64,000 nt of DNA from Flavipsychrobacter sp. (GTDB lineage Bacteria; Bacteroidota; Bacteroidia; Chitinophagales; Chitinophagaceae): NCBI GenBank assembly GCA_016786665.1, contig JAEUVZ010000050.1, forward strand, positions 20,538-84,537, given 5' to 3'. Under the pieces are notes generated by a model. The model saw only the letters and a list, made by a program, of their open reading frames with translations, ran no database searches and was not told the DNA's origin. The position numbers and the translations under genes are program-made. Below, in pieces: positions 1-9,596 of the stretch; position 1 is the first letter of the stretch; each line of letters begins with the position of its first letter.

Positions 1-3
1 TTG

Positions 4-495
4 CTATTTTTTGGCTTCCGCCACTTCTGCCTTTATCACCAGGTACTGCTCACCCCTGCGGGAGTTCGACTTGATGGTGATGTGTTTTTCCTGCTGCCCT
101 GTCTTGCCCTGTGAGTTGAAGCGAACGGTCATTTTGCCCGTCTGTCCGGGAGCTACCGGGTCTTTGGGGTATTCCGGAACGGTACATCCGCAAGATGCGT
201 TGGCGCTGGCGATGATGAGGGCGCTCTTACCGTTGTTGGTAAATTCGAACTCGTGCATCACTACTTCCCCTTCTTTTATCTTACCGAAATCGTACACGCT
301 GTCGGTAAAATCCATAGTGGCCATTTTTTCCAGGTCGGCCGGGTTTACTCCTTCCGCCGAACGGGGATTGGTGACCAGGTCGGTAGATATCTGGGTCGAA
401 TCTTTCTTTTCAGATGCGTTATTTCCGGCATCTTCGTTGCAGGAGGCCGCGCCTAATGCGATGGTTGCTGAGAATAATACAAAGTACTTTTTCAT
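4..495 (-). CDS. DUF1573 domain lipoprotein
   Basis: A 163-residue exported protein. Residues 1-19 form a short hydrophobic signal ending in Ala-Ala-Ser-Cys19, a plausible though imperfect lipobox. Residues 62-160 form one DUF1573 domain, an Ig-like fold, with the family hallmark SCGCTVP at 101-107. It starts 30 bases after the nusB stop on the same strand; nusB-DUF1573, usually followed by yajC, is a common Bacteroidota arrangement, so yajC probably lies beyond the left edge (inference). It also has its own -7 box. The molecular role of DUF1573 proteins is not established; a periplasmic or surface location is inferred from the signal. Confidence 0.9.
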   Translation of the reverse strand: MKKYFVLFSATIALGAASCNEDAGNNASEKKDSTQISTDLVTNPRSAEGVNPADLEKMATMDFTDSVYDFGKIKEGEVVMHEFEFTNNGKSALIIASANASCGCTVPEYPKDPVAPGQTGKMTVRFNSQGKTGQQEKHITIKSNSRRGEQYLVIKAEVAEAKK

Positions 496-503
496 AAGTA
501 GTG

Positions 504-511
504 CAAAAGTA
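504..511 (-). promoter_or_regulatory. -7 box upstream of DUF1573 gene
   Basis: On the minus strand this reads TACTTTTG, a match to the Bacteroidota TAnnTTTG element, 8 bases before the start codon. Transcription from it would give an almost leaderless mRNA. Confidence 0.45.
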
Positions 512-524
512 TGATTTAGAAGAT

Positions 525-1460
525 TTATTTACGATTTCGTTCTTCCTTTACTATTTTATTTTCTTTCACGAGGTCTTTCAGTATGTTATCCAGCACACCG
601 TTCACGAACTGGCCGCTTTGGGGGGTGCTGTACATTTTTGCCACTTCAATATACTCGTTTATCGTCACTTTCGTCGGTATGGTAGGGAAGTACAGCATTT
701 CGCATACGCCCATGCGCAGCACCAGCAGGTCTATCAGCGCTACGCGCTCGGCGTCCCAGTTGTTCAGTTTGGGCTGTATCAGGGTCATGCAAAATTCTTC
801 CTTTTCCATAACCGTATGCAGCAGGTCGTGCGCATAATCCCTTTTTTCGGCCGAGATCAGGTTCAGGAAGTTTATTTTGAAGCTGCTTTTAAAGAAATTG
901 TCCATCAGCATCACGGTCATGTCTTTATCATCTTCCCAGCCAGGTAGTTCGTCGGCAAAGTGCGACTGCATGTCCTCGTTCTCCAGTATCAGTTTGGTCC
1001 ATATGTATTGCAGTATGGCCTTTTCCGATTTGGGGTCGCGTTGCTCCAGCGATACATACTGCTGGTATTCTTCGCTCTCCTGTAGCTGGAGGTACAGTTT
1101 CTTTATAGCGTCCTTATCCAGGTAGTGTTCTATCTTAGGTTCCTTTATCTTATCCTCAAAGGTCTTGTTGGAGAGGGTTTGCCACATAAACTCGTTACCG
1201 GCTATTTTGGTATTTACGGCAAGGTCGTCGGAGGTGGGCAGGTATTTAGATGCCCGTTTGTGCGCATCTGTTTCGGCGTAGCGTGCTACGGAAAAGACAT
1301 ACTGAATAGAGATGATAAAAAGGTCGAGCGCGCGGTTGAGTTTGTCGTTCAGAATTTCGGACCCCGTCTTTTTATCCTGTTCCGGTGTGCCTGGTTCCAT
1401 TGCAGCAAGTGTATAAAGGGTCTGCATCACTTTCACCCGGATATTTCTACGACTAATCAT
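525..1460 (-). CDS. nusB: Transcription antitermination factor NusB
   Basis: A 311-residue NusB, more than twice the length of E. coli NusB, because the conserved all-helical domain is confined to about residues 195-305 and is preceded by a long Bacteroidota-type N-terminal region. The conserved core is visible around residues 225-250 (NWDAERVALIDLLVLRMG) and in the following TINEYIEVAK and FVNGVLD stretches. NusB with NusE (S10) binds boxA RNA and prevents premature termination in rRNA operons. It is the first gene of a minus-strand unit with the DUF1573 gene and has a -7 box 28 bases upstream. Confidence 0.93.
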   Translation of the reverse strand: MISRRNIRVKVMQTLYTLAAMEPGTPEQDKKTGSEILNDKLNRALDLFIISIQYVFSVARYAETDAHKRASKYLPTSDDLAVNTKIAGNEFMWQTLSNKTFEDKIKEPKIEHYLDKDAIKKLYLQLQESEEYQQYVSLEQRDPKSEKAILQYIWTKLILENEDMQSHFADELPGWEDDKDMTVMLMDNFFKSSFKINFLNLISAEKRDYAHDLLHTVMEKEEFCMTLIQPKLNNWDAERVALIDLLVLRMGVCEMLYFPTIPTKVTINEYIEVAKMYSTPQSGQFVNGVLDNILKDLVKENKIVKEERNRK

Positions 1461-1487
1461 ATGTTCTTAAAGAGCTGTTTCGCGGCG

Positions 1488-1495
1488 CAAAGATA
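1488..1495 (-). promoter_or_regulatory. -7 box of nusB
   Basis: Reads TATCTTTG on the minus strand, a perfect TAnnTTTG element, 28 bases upstream of the nusB ATG. Confidence 0.6.
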
Positions 1496-1618
1496 GCTTT
1501 AAAACGGTTACTATAATAAATCAATTAGGCAGGCGTTAGTAAAAAGCGGTAAATACTTACTATTTTTACGCACTTTATAAAAGTACATAAACTATTTACA
1601 TAATACATATTCCTGATA

Positions 1619-3196
1619 ATGTCTGATTCTAAGAAAGCAATTATTATAGGTGCCGGCCCCGCAGGGCTGACTGCCGCATATGAGCTGCTGAAACGATCCC
1701 CTATCAAACCGGTTATACTGGAGAAGTCTGAGTACATAGGAGGTATATCCAAAACGGTGAATTATAAAGGTAACCGTATAGATATAGGTGGGCACCGGTT
1801 TTTTTCCAAGTCGGACAGGGTGATGGAGTGGTGGATGAGCATGATGCCCATAGAGGATAAGGACAGCGAAGCCTTTACCATCCACTATCAGAACAAAAGC
1901 CGCACGGTAGACCCTAAGAACTACAAGTCGGCCACGGATACCGATAACATAATGCTGGTGCGCAACCGGCTATCGCGTATCTACTACATGAAGCAATTTT
2001 TTGACTACCCGATAACACTCTCTCCTGAAACGCTGAAGAAGCTGGGCATGGCTAAGGTGTTTAAGATTGGTATGTCGTACATGAAATCCAGCTTATTCCC
2101 AATAAAGCACGAAAAATCGCTGGAAGACTTCTTTATCAATCGCTTTGGTAAGGAGCTATACCTTACCTTTTTTAAAGACTATACTGAAAAAGTGTGGGGC
2201 GTACCCTGCAACGAGATATCTCCGGAATGGGGTGCCCAGCGCATAAAGAAGCTGTCAATAGGCAAGGCGATACAGCATGCCCTGAAAAAACAATTCCAGT
2301 CTAAAGAAAGTAAATCGCTGGCGCAAAAAGATACGGAAACCAGCCTGATAGAGCGGTTCCTGTATCCTAAACTGGGTCCTGGCCAGCTCTGGGAAATTGT
2401 GGCGGAAGACGTGCAGAAGAGCGGGGGAGAAGTACACCATCACCTGGATGTAGAAAAGATAGAGCATGCCAACAACCGCATCACCTCTGTGCAGGTTCGG
2501 AACAAGCAGACGGGCGCCGTGGAAAAATATGAAGGCGATTATTTCTTCTCTACTATGCCGGTGAAAGACCTGGTAAACGGGCTGGTGCCTGCTGCGCCAC
2601 AGCACATACAGGAAATAGCCAACGGGTTGATGTACCGTGATTTTATGACCGTGGGCCTGCTGCTGAAGGAACTGAAAGTAAAAGATGAGACGGCCGCCAA
2701 CAAACTGATAAAGGACAACTGGATATACATACAGGAGAGTGAAGTGAAAATGGGAAGGCTGCAGGTATTCAACAACTGGAGCCCTTACATGGTAAAGGAA
2801 CAAGGAAATGTATGGATAGGCCTGGAATATTTCTGCTTTAAGGAAGATAAGGTGTGGAATATGCCCGACGCTGAATTTATAGCGCTGGCGATAGATGAAC
2901 TGGCGCGCATAGGCATAATAGACAAAGCCAACGTACTGGATGCCACGCTGCTGCGCGAGGAGAAAACATACCCCGCTTACTTCGGTTCTTACGACCGTTT
3001 TGATGAGATAAAAGACTATATGAACCAGTTCGCTAACCTATTCCTGGTGGGGCGTAACGGTATGCATAAGTACAACAACTCCGACCACTCCATGCTTACG
3101 GCTATGACGGCGGTGGATAACATCATCGCCGGTAGTGATGAGAAAGAGAACATCTGGGCCATTAATACCGAGCAGGAGTACCACGAAAAGAAATAA
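1619..3196 (+). CDS. NAD(P)/FAD-dependent oxidoreductase (amine oxidase / UGM-like)
   Basis: A 525-residue flavoprotein. The N-terminal dinucleotide-binding fold is clear: GAGPAGL at residues 11-17 followed by an acidic strand end (LEKSEYIGG), then the IDIGGHRFF segment near residue 58 typical of UDP-galactopyranose mutase and protoporphyrinogen-oxidase-like enzymes. A second FAD contact is the C-terminal [18 protein letters not shown] near residues 476-493. Many homologues sit in glycan gene sets, but there is none directly beside this gene, so the substrate cannot be named. It stands alone on the plus strand, divergent from nusB and convergent with the metallopeptidase. Confidence 0.85.
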   Translation: MSDSKKAIIIGAGPAGLTAAYELLKRSPIKPVILEKSEYIGGISKTVNYKGNRIDIGGHRFFSKSDRVMEWWMSMMPIEDKDSEAFTIHYQNKSRTVDPKNYKSATDTDNIMLVRNRLSRIYYMKQFFDYPITLSPETLKKLGMAKVFKIGMSYMKSSLFPIKHEKSLEDFFINRFGKELYLTFFKDYTEKVWGVPCNEISPEWGAQRIKKLSIGKAIQHALKKQFQSKESKSLAQKDTETSLIERFLYPKLGPGQLWEIVAEDVQKSGGEVHHHLDVEKIEHANNRITSVQVRNKQTGAVEKYEGDYFFSTMPVKDLVNGLVPAAPQHIQEIANGLMYRDFMTVGLLLKELKVKDETAANKLIKDNWIYIQESEVKMGRLQVFNNWSPYMVKEQGNVWIGLEYFCFKEDKVWNMPDAEFIALAIDELARIGIIDKANVLDATLLREEKTYPAYFGSYDRFDEIKDYMNQFANLFLVGRNGMHKYNNSDHSMLTAMTAVDNIIAGSDEKENIWAINTEQEYHEKK

Positions 3197-3200
3197 GGCT

Positions 3201-4043
3201 TTATAAGTCGCGCGCCTCAAAGGTATTGCCCTGGTTCATATCGCCGGTGGTGAACCCTTTGCGGAACCAGCGCATGCGCTGTTCCGATGTACCATGCGTG
3301 AAAGCATCGGGCACTACGCGCCCCTGGCTCTGCTGCTGCAGGCGGTCGTCGCCCACGGAACTGGCGGCATTGAGCGCTTCTTGTATATCTCCCTCTTCCA
3401 GTATATGATACATACGGTGTGCATGGTGCGCCCATACACCGGCAAAGAAGTCGGCCTGTAATTCCAGCTTTACCGACATCTGGTTGGCTTCCGTTTTGCT
3501 TACCTGCTGCATGTACTGCTGCGCTTTGCCGGAAATGCCCAGCTGGTTCTGCACGTGGTGGCCTATTTCGTGGGCTATTACATAGGCCAGCGGGAAATCT
3601 CCCGCCACGCCGAACTGCTTTTCCATATCGCGGAAAAATGATAGGTCCATGTACACCTTGTTGTCCAGGGGACAATAGAACGGCCCCATGCTGCTCCCCG
3701 CGTTACCGCAACCGGAGGAGGTCTGGAAGTCGAACACCTGTAGTACCGGCTTTTGATACGTCAGCCCGTTTACCCGGAAGAGGCTGTCCCATACCTCTTC
3801 GGTATAGGCCAGTACCTGGCTGGTGCGGTCTACCAATATATCCTCCTGCTGCTTTTCCGAAGCGGTTTTCTCTTGCCCGCCGCCGGAACCCGCACCTTGC
3901 ATTACCTGCGATGGGTCTCCACCCAGCAGGTACACTATCAAGCCTATCACCAGGGCGCCGATACCGCCACCCATTACCATTTTACCACCGCCACCACCAC
4001 GGGCGTCTTCTACGTTGTCACTTCTGCGTCCGTTCCACCGCAT
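3201..4043 (-). CDS. Neutral zinc metallopeptidase (YpfJ/KPN_02809 type)
   Basis: A 280-residue membrane-anchored protein. The N-terminus has the family's usual arginine-rich start, a glycine run, and a single transmembrane helix at about residues 24-41. The catalytic HEIGHH motif is at 158-163 and the downstream ELQADFFAG segment at 194-202 supplies a likely third zinc ligand. Cysteines at about 112 and 124 may pair outside the membrane. The natural substrate of this family is not known. It ends 4 bases from the convergent FAD enzyme gene. Confidence 0.9.
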   Translation of the reverse strand: MRWNGRRSDNVEDARGGGGGKMVMGGGIGALVIGLIVYLLGGDPSQVMQGAGSGGGQEKTASEKQQEDILVDRTSQVLAYTEEVWDSLFRVNGLTYQKPVLQVFDFQTSSGCGNAGSSMGPFYCPLDNKVYMDLSFFRDMEKQFGVAGDFPLAYVIAHEIGHHVQNQLGISGKAQQYMQQVSKTEANQMSVKLELQADFFAGVWAHHAHRMYHILEEGDIQEALNAASSVGDDRLQQQSQGRVVPDAFTHGTSEQRMRWFRKGFTTGDMNQGNTFEARDL

Positions 4044-4075
4044 ATGTAGTTATTTTTATGAATGTACTAAAAAAA

Positions 4076-4594
4076 TCATCCCCGTACCAGCTCCCAGAGA
4101 ACCACGCCTATGCTCACCGAAATATTCAGCGAGTGCTTCGCACCCCATTGGGGAATCTCGATACAGCCTTCGCAAATGGCCAGCGCTTCTTCGTTCACGC
4201 CGGCTACCTCGTTGCCAAACACCAGGGCCAGGGGTTGGCCGTCTGCCCGGAAGCTGTTCAGCATAATGCTGTCGTGTACCTGTTCTACCGCGTACACCTT
4301 GTAGCCCTCTTGCTGCGCGGCCTTTATGGCGGCTGCCGTAGTGGGGAAGTGTCGCCAGGGAACTGTTTCGGTAGCGCCGAGGGCGGTTTTGTGTATGTCC
4401 CTGTGCGGTGGCACCGGGGTGTAGCCACACAGGTAGATAGCGGCGGCGGAAAACGCATCCGCCGTGCGGAACGCTGAGCCGACATTGTGCATACTGCGCA
4501 CGTCATCGAGTATAATGATGATGGGCTTCTTATCGCCCGAAAGGGCATTTTCCGGAGCCAGCCGCTCCAGCTCTTCCATTGATTTCTTTAACAC
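4076..4594 (-). CDS. TrmH/SpoU-family RNA 2'-O-methyltransferase
   Basis: A 172-residue SPOUT methyltransferase consisting of the catalytic domain only. The three SpoU motifs are present: NVGSAFRTADAF at 37-48, FGNEVAGV at 126-133, and HSLNISVSIGVVLWE at 154-168, the knot that binds S-adenosylmethionine. There is no N-terminal RNA-binding extension, as in TrmH/TrmL-like proteins, so the target is probably a tRNA ribose, but sequence alone does not fix the position modified. It lies just upstream of the metallopeptidase gene on the same strand. Confidence 0.88.
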   Translation of the reverse strand: MLKKSMEELERLAPENALSGDKKPIIIILDDVRSMHNVGSAFRTADAFSAAAIYLCGYTPVPPHRDIHKTALGATETVPWRHFPTTAAAIKAAQQEGYKVYAVEQVHDSIMLNSFRADGQPLALVFGNEVAGVNEEALAICEGCIEIPQWGAKHSLNISVSIGVVLWELVRG

Positions 4595-4714
4595 TGCTTC
4601 CGTCTTTGATGATGAGCGCCGAAACTTAGCGCCGTGCTACTGCAAAAGAAATAATAATCGGCCGTTTATTTAGTACCGGCAAGCGCTTCATTTATTTTTT
4701 ACTATTGTTGGGTT

Positions 4715-4744
4715 TCCAAATAAAGCAAAACGTCATTATCTTTG
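4715..4744 (+). promoter_or_regulatory. Promoter of clpS
   Basis: A TTG at 4715-4717, 19 bases, then TATCTTTG at 4737-4744. This is the full Bacteroidota -33/-7 pair. The clpS ATG follows 15 bases after the -7 box. Confidence 0.65.
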
Positions 4745-4759
4745 CAAAAAATATAGAAT

Positions 4760-5062
4760 ATGATGGCCGGATGGGATATGCATAATAGCGTTCAGTGGCA
4801 AACCCAGGAACAGGAAGAACTGGATGTGCTGACCGAAGAAATGCACAACCTGATAGTATGGAATGACGACGTGAATACATTCGACTGGGTTATAGAGTCG
4901 CTGATGTCCATTTGCGAACATTCATCGGAGCAGGCGGAACAGTGCTCTATCATCATCCATCACAAGGGGAAGTGTGGCGTTAAGAAAGGTACATTCGATG
5001 TACTGCGCCCAATGGCCGAAGCCCTCATAGACCGGGGAATACAAGCCACTATAGACTACTAG
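4760..5062 (+). CDS. clpS: ATP-dependent Clp protease adaptor ClpS
   Basis: A 100-residue ClpS. This adaptor binds the ClpA/ClpC N-domain and delivers N-degron proteins to ClpP. The core runs from the NLIVWNDDVNTFDWVIE segment (about residues 29-46), the N-degron pocket entrance, to the EQAEQCSIIIHHKGKCGV segment (about 57-74). The length is normal. Two in-frame ATG codons lie at 4760 and 4763; either could start. It has its own promoter and is followed by the S9 peptidase gene with a separate promoter. Confidence 0.93.
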   Translation: MMAGWDMHNSVQWQTQEQEELDVLTEEMHNLIVWNDDVNTFDWVIESLMSICEHSSEQAEQCSIIIHHKGKCGVKKGTFDVLRPMAEALIDRGIQATIDY

Positions 5063-5099
5063 CCATCGGCTGAACCAAAAAATCCCTCTTTTTGCCCTT

Positions 5100-5128
5100 T
5101 TGCCTATGCCCGTAAGGCCTTACATTTG
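5100..5128 (+). promoter_or_regulatory. Promoter of the S9 peptidase gene
   Basis: A TTG at 5100-5102 and TACATTTG at 5121-5128, with an 18-base spacer, 20 bases upstream of the ATG at 5149. Confidence 0.55.
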
Positions 5129-5148
5129 AGGGTCTTAACTATTTGCAT

Positions 5149-7326
5149 ATGCGCCATACCTGGCTTTTTGTCTTGCTTTGTCTCTCCGTGGCGGCCACCG
5201 CCCAAACCTCCGGAAAGGAGATAACCCTGGAAGACGTTTTTAAAAAAGGCACCTTTAGCGTAAAGAGCGTGCCCGGCTTCAACGCTATGGCCGATGGGAA
5301 GCGCTATACCCAGATGAGCAACCAGGGCGGCAGGCAAGAGATAGAGGTGTATGAACTGGCTTCCGGCAAGAAGCTGAATACCCTGTTCGATAATTCCCTC
5401 CATCGGCCGGGAGGAAAGACCATTAGCGTTAGCGACTACACATTCAGCGATAACGAGCAGAAGATGCTTCTTTTTGCCGATGGCGAGCATATATACCGCC
5501 ACTCAGCGGTCTACAATGTATATGTTTTTGACCTGAAGGATAATACGGTGAAGCAGGTAGGCGACCAGAAGATCATGCACGCTACGTTTTCACCCGATGG
5601 CAGCAAGGTGGCTTATGTGAAGGACAACAACCTGTACTACTACGACCTGGCCTCGGCCAATACAGTAACCGTAACCAATGACGGTAAGTGGAACCATATA
5701 ATAAACGGCAACTGTGACTGGGTGTATGAGGAAGAGTTTGGTTTTACCAAGGCATTCCAATGGTCGGCGGATGGCAGCTATATAGCTTATTACCGGTTTG
5801 ACGAGTCGAAGGTGAAAGAATACACGATGGTGAAGTTCGACTCCCTGTATCCTACCCAGTACACGTATAAATACCCTAAGGCGGGGGAAGACAACTCGGT
5901 AGTACAGATAAAATTGTACAGCCTGGCGGGAAAGACGACCACTACCGCCGATGTAGGCGCTAACACCGATATATACATTCCGCGTATAAAGTGGACCAAC
6001 GAAGCCTCATCGCTGTGCGTGTACCGGCTGAACCGTCTGCAGAATAAGCTGGAACTGCTGCTGACCGACGCCGGCAACGGCCGCAGCCAGGTGATATATG
6101 AGGAGGAGAATCCCTACTATGTAGACATTAATGACAACCTGCAGTTCCTGCCCGATAATGCATCGTTCATTTTCGATTCAGAAAGGAGTGGCTACACGCA
6201 CTTGTATAAGTGGGACTGGAAGAAAAAGCAACTCACCGCACTCACCGATGGCAAGTATGACGTGGCATCGCTGGTAGGTATAGATAAAGCCAGTAAACTG
6301 GTTTATTACACAGCGGCGGTAGCCAGCCCGATGGACCGCCAGCTCTATGTGGTAGACTGGCAAGGCAAAAAACGCCGCCAGCTGACCAAAGAGCCAGGTA
6401 TGCACGCGATAGTACCGTGTGAAGGTTACCAGTACTTCCTGGATAAGTATTCGGCGCTTAATACACCACCGGTGGCCAGCCTGCTGGATGCCAATGGTAA
6501 AGTAGTGCGGGTGCTGGAAGAGAACCAGAAGCTGAAGGAGCGCATGGCCGAGTATAAACTGGGTAAGCTGTCGTTCACTACCGTAAAAGGCGCAATGGGC
6601 GACGACCTGAACGCCTGGATGATAACCCCGCCGGACTTTGACCCGGGGAAGAAGTATCCCGTGCTGATGTTCCAGTACAGCGGACCGGGCTCGCAGCAGG
6701 TGACGGATAAATTCCCGGTATCGTACTACTTCTGGCACCAGATGCTGGCACAGAAAGGCTACATCATTGTATGTACCGATGGAACCGGTACGGGTATGCG
6801 CGGGCAGGAATTCAAAAAGAAGACCTACCTGCAACTAGGCAAGCTGGAAAGCGATGACCAGATAGCGGCCGCCCGCTACCTGGGCTCTCTACCTTACGTA
6901 GACAAAGACCGCATAGGTATATGGGGCTGGAGCTATGGCGGCTTTATGAGCAGCACCTGCATACTGAAAGGGAATGACGTGTTCAAAGCCGCGATAGCCG
7001 TGGCCCCGGTGACCAACTGGCGGTATTATGATAATATCTACACCGAGCGCTACATGCGCACCCCTGCGGAAAACCCCAATGGCTATGATGAGAACGCCCC
7101 GGAAAAAATGGCCTCGAAGCTGAAAGGCAAGTTCCTGCTGATACACGGCTCCGGTGACGATAACGTACACTTCCAGAATGCAATGATGCTGGCTGAAGCG
7201 CTGATACAGAACAATAAGGAGTTTGACAGCGAATACTATCCTAACAAGGCACACGGTATTTCCGGCGGTAACAGCACCTTTCATTTGTTCAGCAGGATGA
7301 CGAAGTTTATCTTAGCTAATCTATAG
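5149..7326 (+). CDS. S9 family dipeptidyl peptidase (DPP IV-like)
   Basis: A 725-residue exported serine peptidase. I chose the ATG at 5149 because it opens a clean signal peptide (MRHTWLFVLLCLSVAATAQ); a TTG two codons earlier adds nothing. Residues about 90-450 form the DPPIV N-terminal beta-propeller, including a WVYEEEFG segment like the exopeptidase glutamate motif. The C-terminal alpha/beta-hydrolase domain carries the triad: Ser595 in GWSYGG, Asp670/671 in GSGDDNVHF, His702 in KAHGISG. It probably removes N-terminal dipeptides, usually X-Pro, in the periplasm. It lies 9 bases before the BrkB-family gene. Confidence 0.93.
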   Translation: MRHTWLFVLLCLSVAATAQTSGKEITLEDVFKKGTFSVKSVPGFNAMADGKRYTQMSNQGGRQEIEVYELASGKKLNTLFDNSLHRPGGKTISVSDYTFSDNEQKMLLFADGEHIYRHSAVYNVYVFDLKDNTVKQVGDQKIMHATFSPDGSKVAYVKDNNLYYYDLASANTVTVTNDGKWNHIINGNCDWVYEEEFGFTKAFQWSADGSYIAYYRFDESKVKEYTMVKFDSLYPTQYTYKYPKAGEDNSVVQIKLYSLAGKTTTTADVGANTDIYIPRIKWTNEASSLCVYRLNRLQNKLELLLTDAGNGRSQVIYEEENPYYVDINDNLQFLPDNASFIFDSERSGYTHLYKWDWKKKQLTALTDGKYDVASLVGIDKASKLVYYTAAVASPMDRQLYVVDWQGKKRRQLTKEPGMHAIVPCEGYQYFLDKYSALNTPPVASLLDANGKVVRVLEENQKLKERMAEYKLGKLSFTTVKGAMGDDLNAWMITPPDFDPGKKYPVLMFQYSGPGSQQVTDKFPVSYYFWHQMLAQKGYIIVCTDGTGTGMRGQEFKKKTYLQLGKLESDDQIAAARYLGSLPYVDKDRIGIWGWSYGGFMSSTCILKGNDVFKAAIAVAPVTNWRYYDNIYTERYMRTPAENPNGYDENAPEKMASKLKGKFLLIHGSGDDNVHFQNAMMLAEALIQNNKEFDSEYYPNKAHGISGGNSTFHLFSRMTKFILANL

Positions 7327-7335
7327 TCCGATCGG

Positions 7336-8283
7336 ATGACGAGATTAGAAAGAATGATTGTGGAGTTGCCCCCTTTTCGCTTTATACGCAGTAAGGCTAA
7401 AAAGACATTCCCGCGAGGTTTTGAAGGACTGAGCCTGTACGAGGTGTGGTTCTTCTTTATTAAAGAGCTGAAGAACGTAAAGCTCAATGAGCGGGTGGCA
7501 GCCTCTACCTACAACTTTATGATGGCATTGCCGCCCAGCCTGCTGTTCCTGTTTTCCTTAATTCCTTATTTTCCGCTGAAGGGTGTGGAAGATACCATTG
7601 TGAGTACGCTGCGGCTTGTGCCGCTCAGCAAAGAAGTATCGCAAAGTATAGAGGGGTTCGTGCGGAGCTTTATCCATACGGAGCGCCGGGATTTGTTGTC
7701 GTTTGGTATCCTGCTGGTGTTGTTCTTCTCCTCCAACGGTATGATGGGGCTAATGCGCAGCTTTGACAAAAGCCTGCACCTGTACAAAACCCGTACCACC
7801 CTGCAACGCCGCTGGGCGGCTATTAAGCTCACCCTGCTGCTGATAGGCGTGGGCATCCTCTCCATAGCCACCTTCATCCTGCAATCGCAGTTCATCAACA
7901 AGTATATACTCATGGTGTTCGATACCGTGTATATAGTAAAGGGGCTGAGCCTGCTGCTGCTGCTGTTCATCCTTTTCTGCACCATCTCCATTATCTACCG
8001 GTATGGGCCATCGCTCACCAATAAGTTCAAGTTTGTTTCAGCAGGCTCTATCCTCGCTACCGGGTTGATAGGTGTTGCCACTACGGTGTTCTTTTTCCTG
8101 GTAGACAACTTCCTGAACTACAACAAAATCTATGGCTCTATCGGTACCCTTATCGCCTTTATGATATGGCTGTATATCATTACCATGATATTGCTGATAG
8201 GCTATGAGCTGAATGTAAGTATATTGATAGGGGTGGAGGAGAAGACCAAAAAGAAAAAAGAAGTGAATAGTAAAACCCCGTAA
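7336..8283 (+). CDS. YihY/BrkB family membrane protein
   Basis: A 315-residue inner-membrane protein. After a polar N-terminus of about 55 residues come roughly six transmembrane helices, with the family signature ASTYNFMMALPPSLLFLFSLIP at the first helix and an IYGSIGTLIAFMIWLYI stretch near the end. The C-terminus is a lysine-rich cytoplasmic tail. Family members were once called ribonuclease BN, which is now known to be wrong; the function is unsettled. The gene begins 9 bases after the S9 peptidase gene and may be co-transcribed with it. Confidence 0.88.
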   Translation: MTRLERMIVELPPFRFIRSKAKKTFPRGFEGLSLYEVWFFFIKELKNVKLNERVAASTYNFMMALPPSLLFLFSLIPYFPLKGVEDTIVSTLRLVPLSKEVSQSIEGFVRSFIHTERRDLLSFGILLVLFFSSNGMMGLMRSFDKSLHLYKTRTTLQRRWAAIKLTLLLIGVGILSIATFILQSQFINKYILMVFDTVYIVKGLSLLLLLFILFCTISIIYRYGPSLTNKFKFVSAGSILATGLIGVATTVFFFLVDNFLNYNKIYGSIGTLIAFMIWLYIITMILLIGYELNVSILIGVEEKTKKKKEVNSKTP

Positions 8284-8305
8284 CTTTATAAAAAACAGAC
8301 TAAAG

Positions 8306-8920
8306 ATGAACATGAGAATGATGCTGGGACTGGCTGTAGCCGCTATGATTGCAGCACCGGCCCATACCTTCGCCCAGGGCAAAGAAAGTATAGCGATAGG
8401 CACCAGCCTGCCTGCCGCTTCTGAAAAAATGAAATCGGTAGACGGAAAGAACATAACACTGAGCGGAGCCAACAAAGAAGGCCTGGTAGTGATGTTCTCC
8501 TGCAATACGTGCCCCTATGTAGTGAAGAGCCAGGCGCGCACCAAAGAGGTGATGAACTACGCTAAGGAAAAAGGCGTGGGCATGGTCATTATTAACTCTA
8601 ACGAAGCAAAGAGGGGCGACGACGACTCCTACGACGCTATGAAGAAATACGCGAAGGCGCAGGGGTACGACGTACCCTATGTAGTAGATGAAAAATCGAA
8701 AGTAGCCGATGCGTTCGGGGCTAACCGTACCCCGGAAGTGTTCTTGTTTGATAAGAGCGGTAAGCTGGTGTACAAGGGCGCTATGGAAGATAACCCATCG
8801 AGCCCATCGGAGTCCAGGGAGTTGTACCTGCGCGATGCGATAGACCAGATGCTGGCGGGAAAGCCCGTACATACTAATACTACCAAGTCTGTGGGCTGCA
8901 CCATAAAGCGCCTGCCATAA
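8306..8920 (+). CDS. Exported thioredoxin-fold protein (redoxin family)
   Basis: A 204-residue protein with a signal peptide (about residues 1-24, ending AHTFAQ) and an AhpC/TSA-type thioredoxin fold. The active-site-like CNTCPYVVKS (about residues 69-78) has the CxxC spacing, and the cis-proline strand appears as RTPEVFLFD near 139-147. A further cysteine lies close to the C-terminus. It is likely a periplasmic thiol-disulfide or peroxide-handling protein; the exact substrate is not known. A TAACTTTA sequence overlapping the previous stop codon could be a weak -7 box. A strong terminator follows the gene. Confidence 0.85.
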   Translation: MNMRMMLGLAVAAMIAAPAHTFAQGKESIAIGTSLPAASEKMKSVDGKNITLSGANKEGLVVMFSCNTCPYVVKSQARTKEVMNYAKEKGVGMVIINSNEAKRGDDDSYDAMKKYAKAQGYDVPYVVDEKSKVADAFGANRTPEVFLFDKSGKLVYKGAMEDNPSSPSESRELYLRDAIDQMLAGKPVHTNTTKSVGCTIKRLP

Positions 8921-8945
8921 TATTACCCCGTTAAGTTCACAACGC

Positions 8946-8976
8946 AACGCCCCGGTTTACGGGGCGTTTTCTTTTT
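8946..8976 (+). terminator. Intrinsic terminator after the redoxin gene
   Basis: Perfect 9-bp stem (8946-8954 with 8960-8968), 5-base loop, then a run of T with one C interruption. Confidence 0.85.
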
Positions 8977-8978
8977 CG

Positions 8979-8986
8979 TATTTTTG
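8979..8986 (+). promoter_or_regulatory. -7 box of miaE
   Basis: TATTTTTG lies 7 bases before the miaE ATG and directly after the preceding terminator, predicting a leaderless or nearly leaderless transcript. Confidence 0.5.
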
Positions 8987-8993
8987 CCACCCC

Positions 8994-9596
8994 ATGAGCA
9001 CCACTGATAACTCTATACTGGGCCTGAAGATGCCATCTGACCCGCGCTGGGTAGACCTGGCGAGCATATCGCTGGAAGAAATACTGACCGACCACGCTTT
9101 CTGCGAGCAGAAGGCCGCCACGCAGTGCATCTCACTGATACAGCGTTATCCTGACCGGGTAGAACTGGTGAACGCGCTGTCGCCCATAGTGACCGAAGAG
9201 TGGGGGCACTTTAGAATGGTATGGGCCGAAATGAAAAAGCGCGGCTATAGCCTGGGTAAGCAGCGCAAGGACGACTATGTGAACCTGCTGCTGCAAAACG
9301 AGCCGAAAAATATACCCGGCACCGACAAGCTACTGCATAAGCTGATGATATGCGCGCTGATAGAGGCGCGCAGTTGTGAGCGATTCCGCCTGTTGTCGGA
9401 AAACCTGGAAGAAGAGGCGCTGAGGAAGTTCTATTACAAATTCATGGTTTCGGAGGCGGGGCACTATCGCTTGTTCATAGACCTTGCCGAGCAATACTAC
9501 ACCAAAGAGCAGGTGCGGCAAGCCTGGCAGCAGTGGCTGGATATTGAAACCACCATACTGCAGCAACTGGCCCCCCGTGGAGACCGCATGCACTAA
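8994..9596 (+). CDS. miaE: tRNA-(ms2io6A)-hydroxylase MiaE
   Basis: A 200-residue ferritin-like diiron monooxygenase that hydroxylates the isopentenyl group of ms2i6A37 in tRNA. Likely iron ligands are visible in repeating helices: Glu38, EEWGH at 68-72, EARSCER at 124-130, and SEAGH at 153-157. The length is normal for the bacterial family. It depends on MiaA and MiaB, which are not in this window. Its stop codon overlaps the end of a convergent small gene. Confidence 0.92.
   Translation: MSTTDNSILGLKMPSDPRWVDLASISLEEILTDHAFCEQKAATQCISLIQRYPDRVELVNALSPIVTEEWGHFRMVWAEMKKRGYSLGKQRKDDYVNLLLQNEPKNIPGTDKLLHKLMICALIEARSCERFRLLSENLEEEALRKFYYKFMVSEAGHYRLFIDLAEQYYTKEQVRQAWQQWLDIETTILQQLAPRGDRMH

Noticed and set aside
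3419..4477. 352-codon plus-strand frame over the metallopeptidase and TrmH genes
   Set aside because: Antisense to two genes with complete catalytic motifs; high Pro and Arg content.
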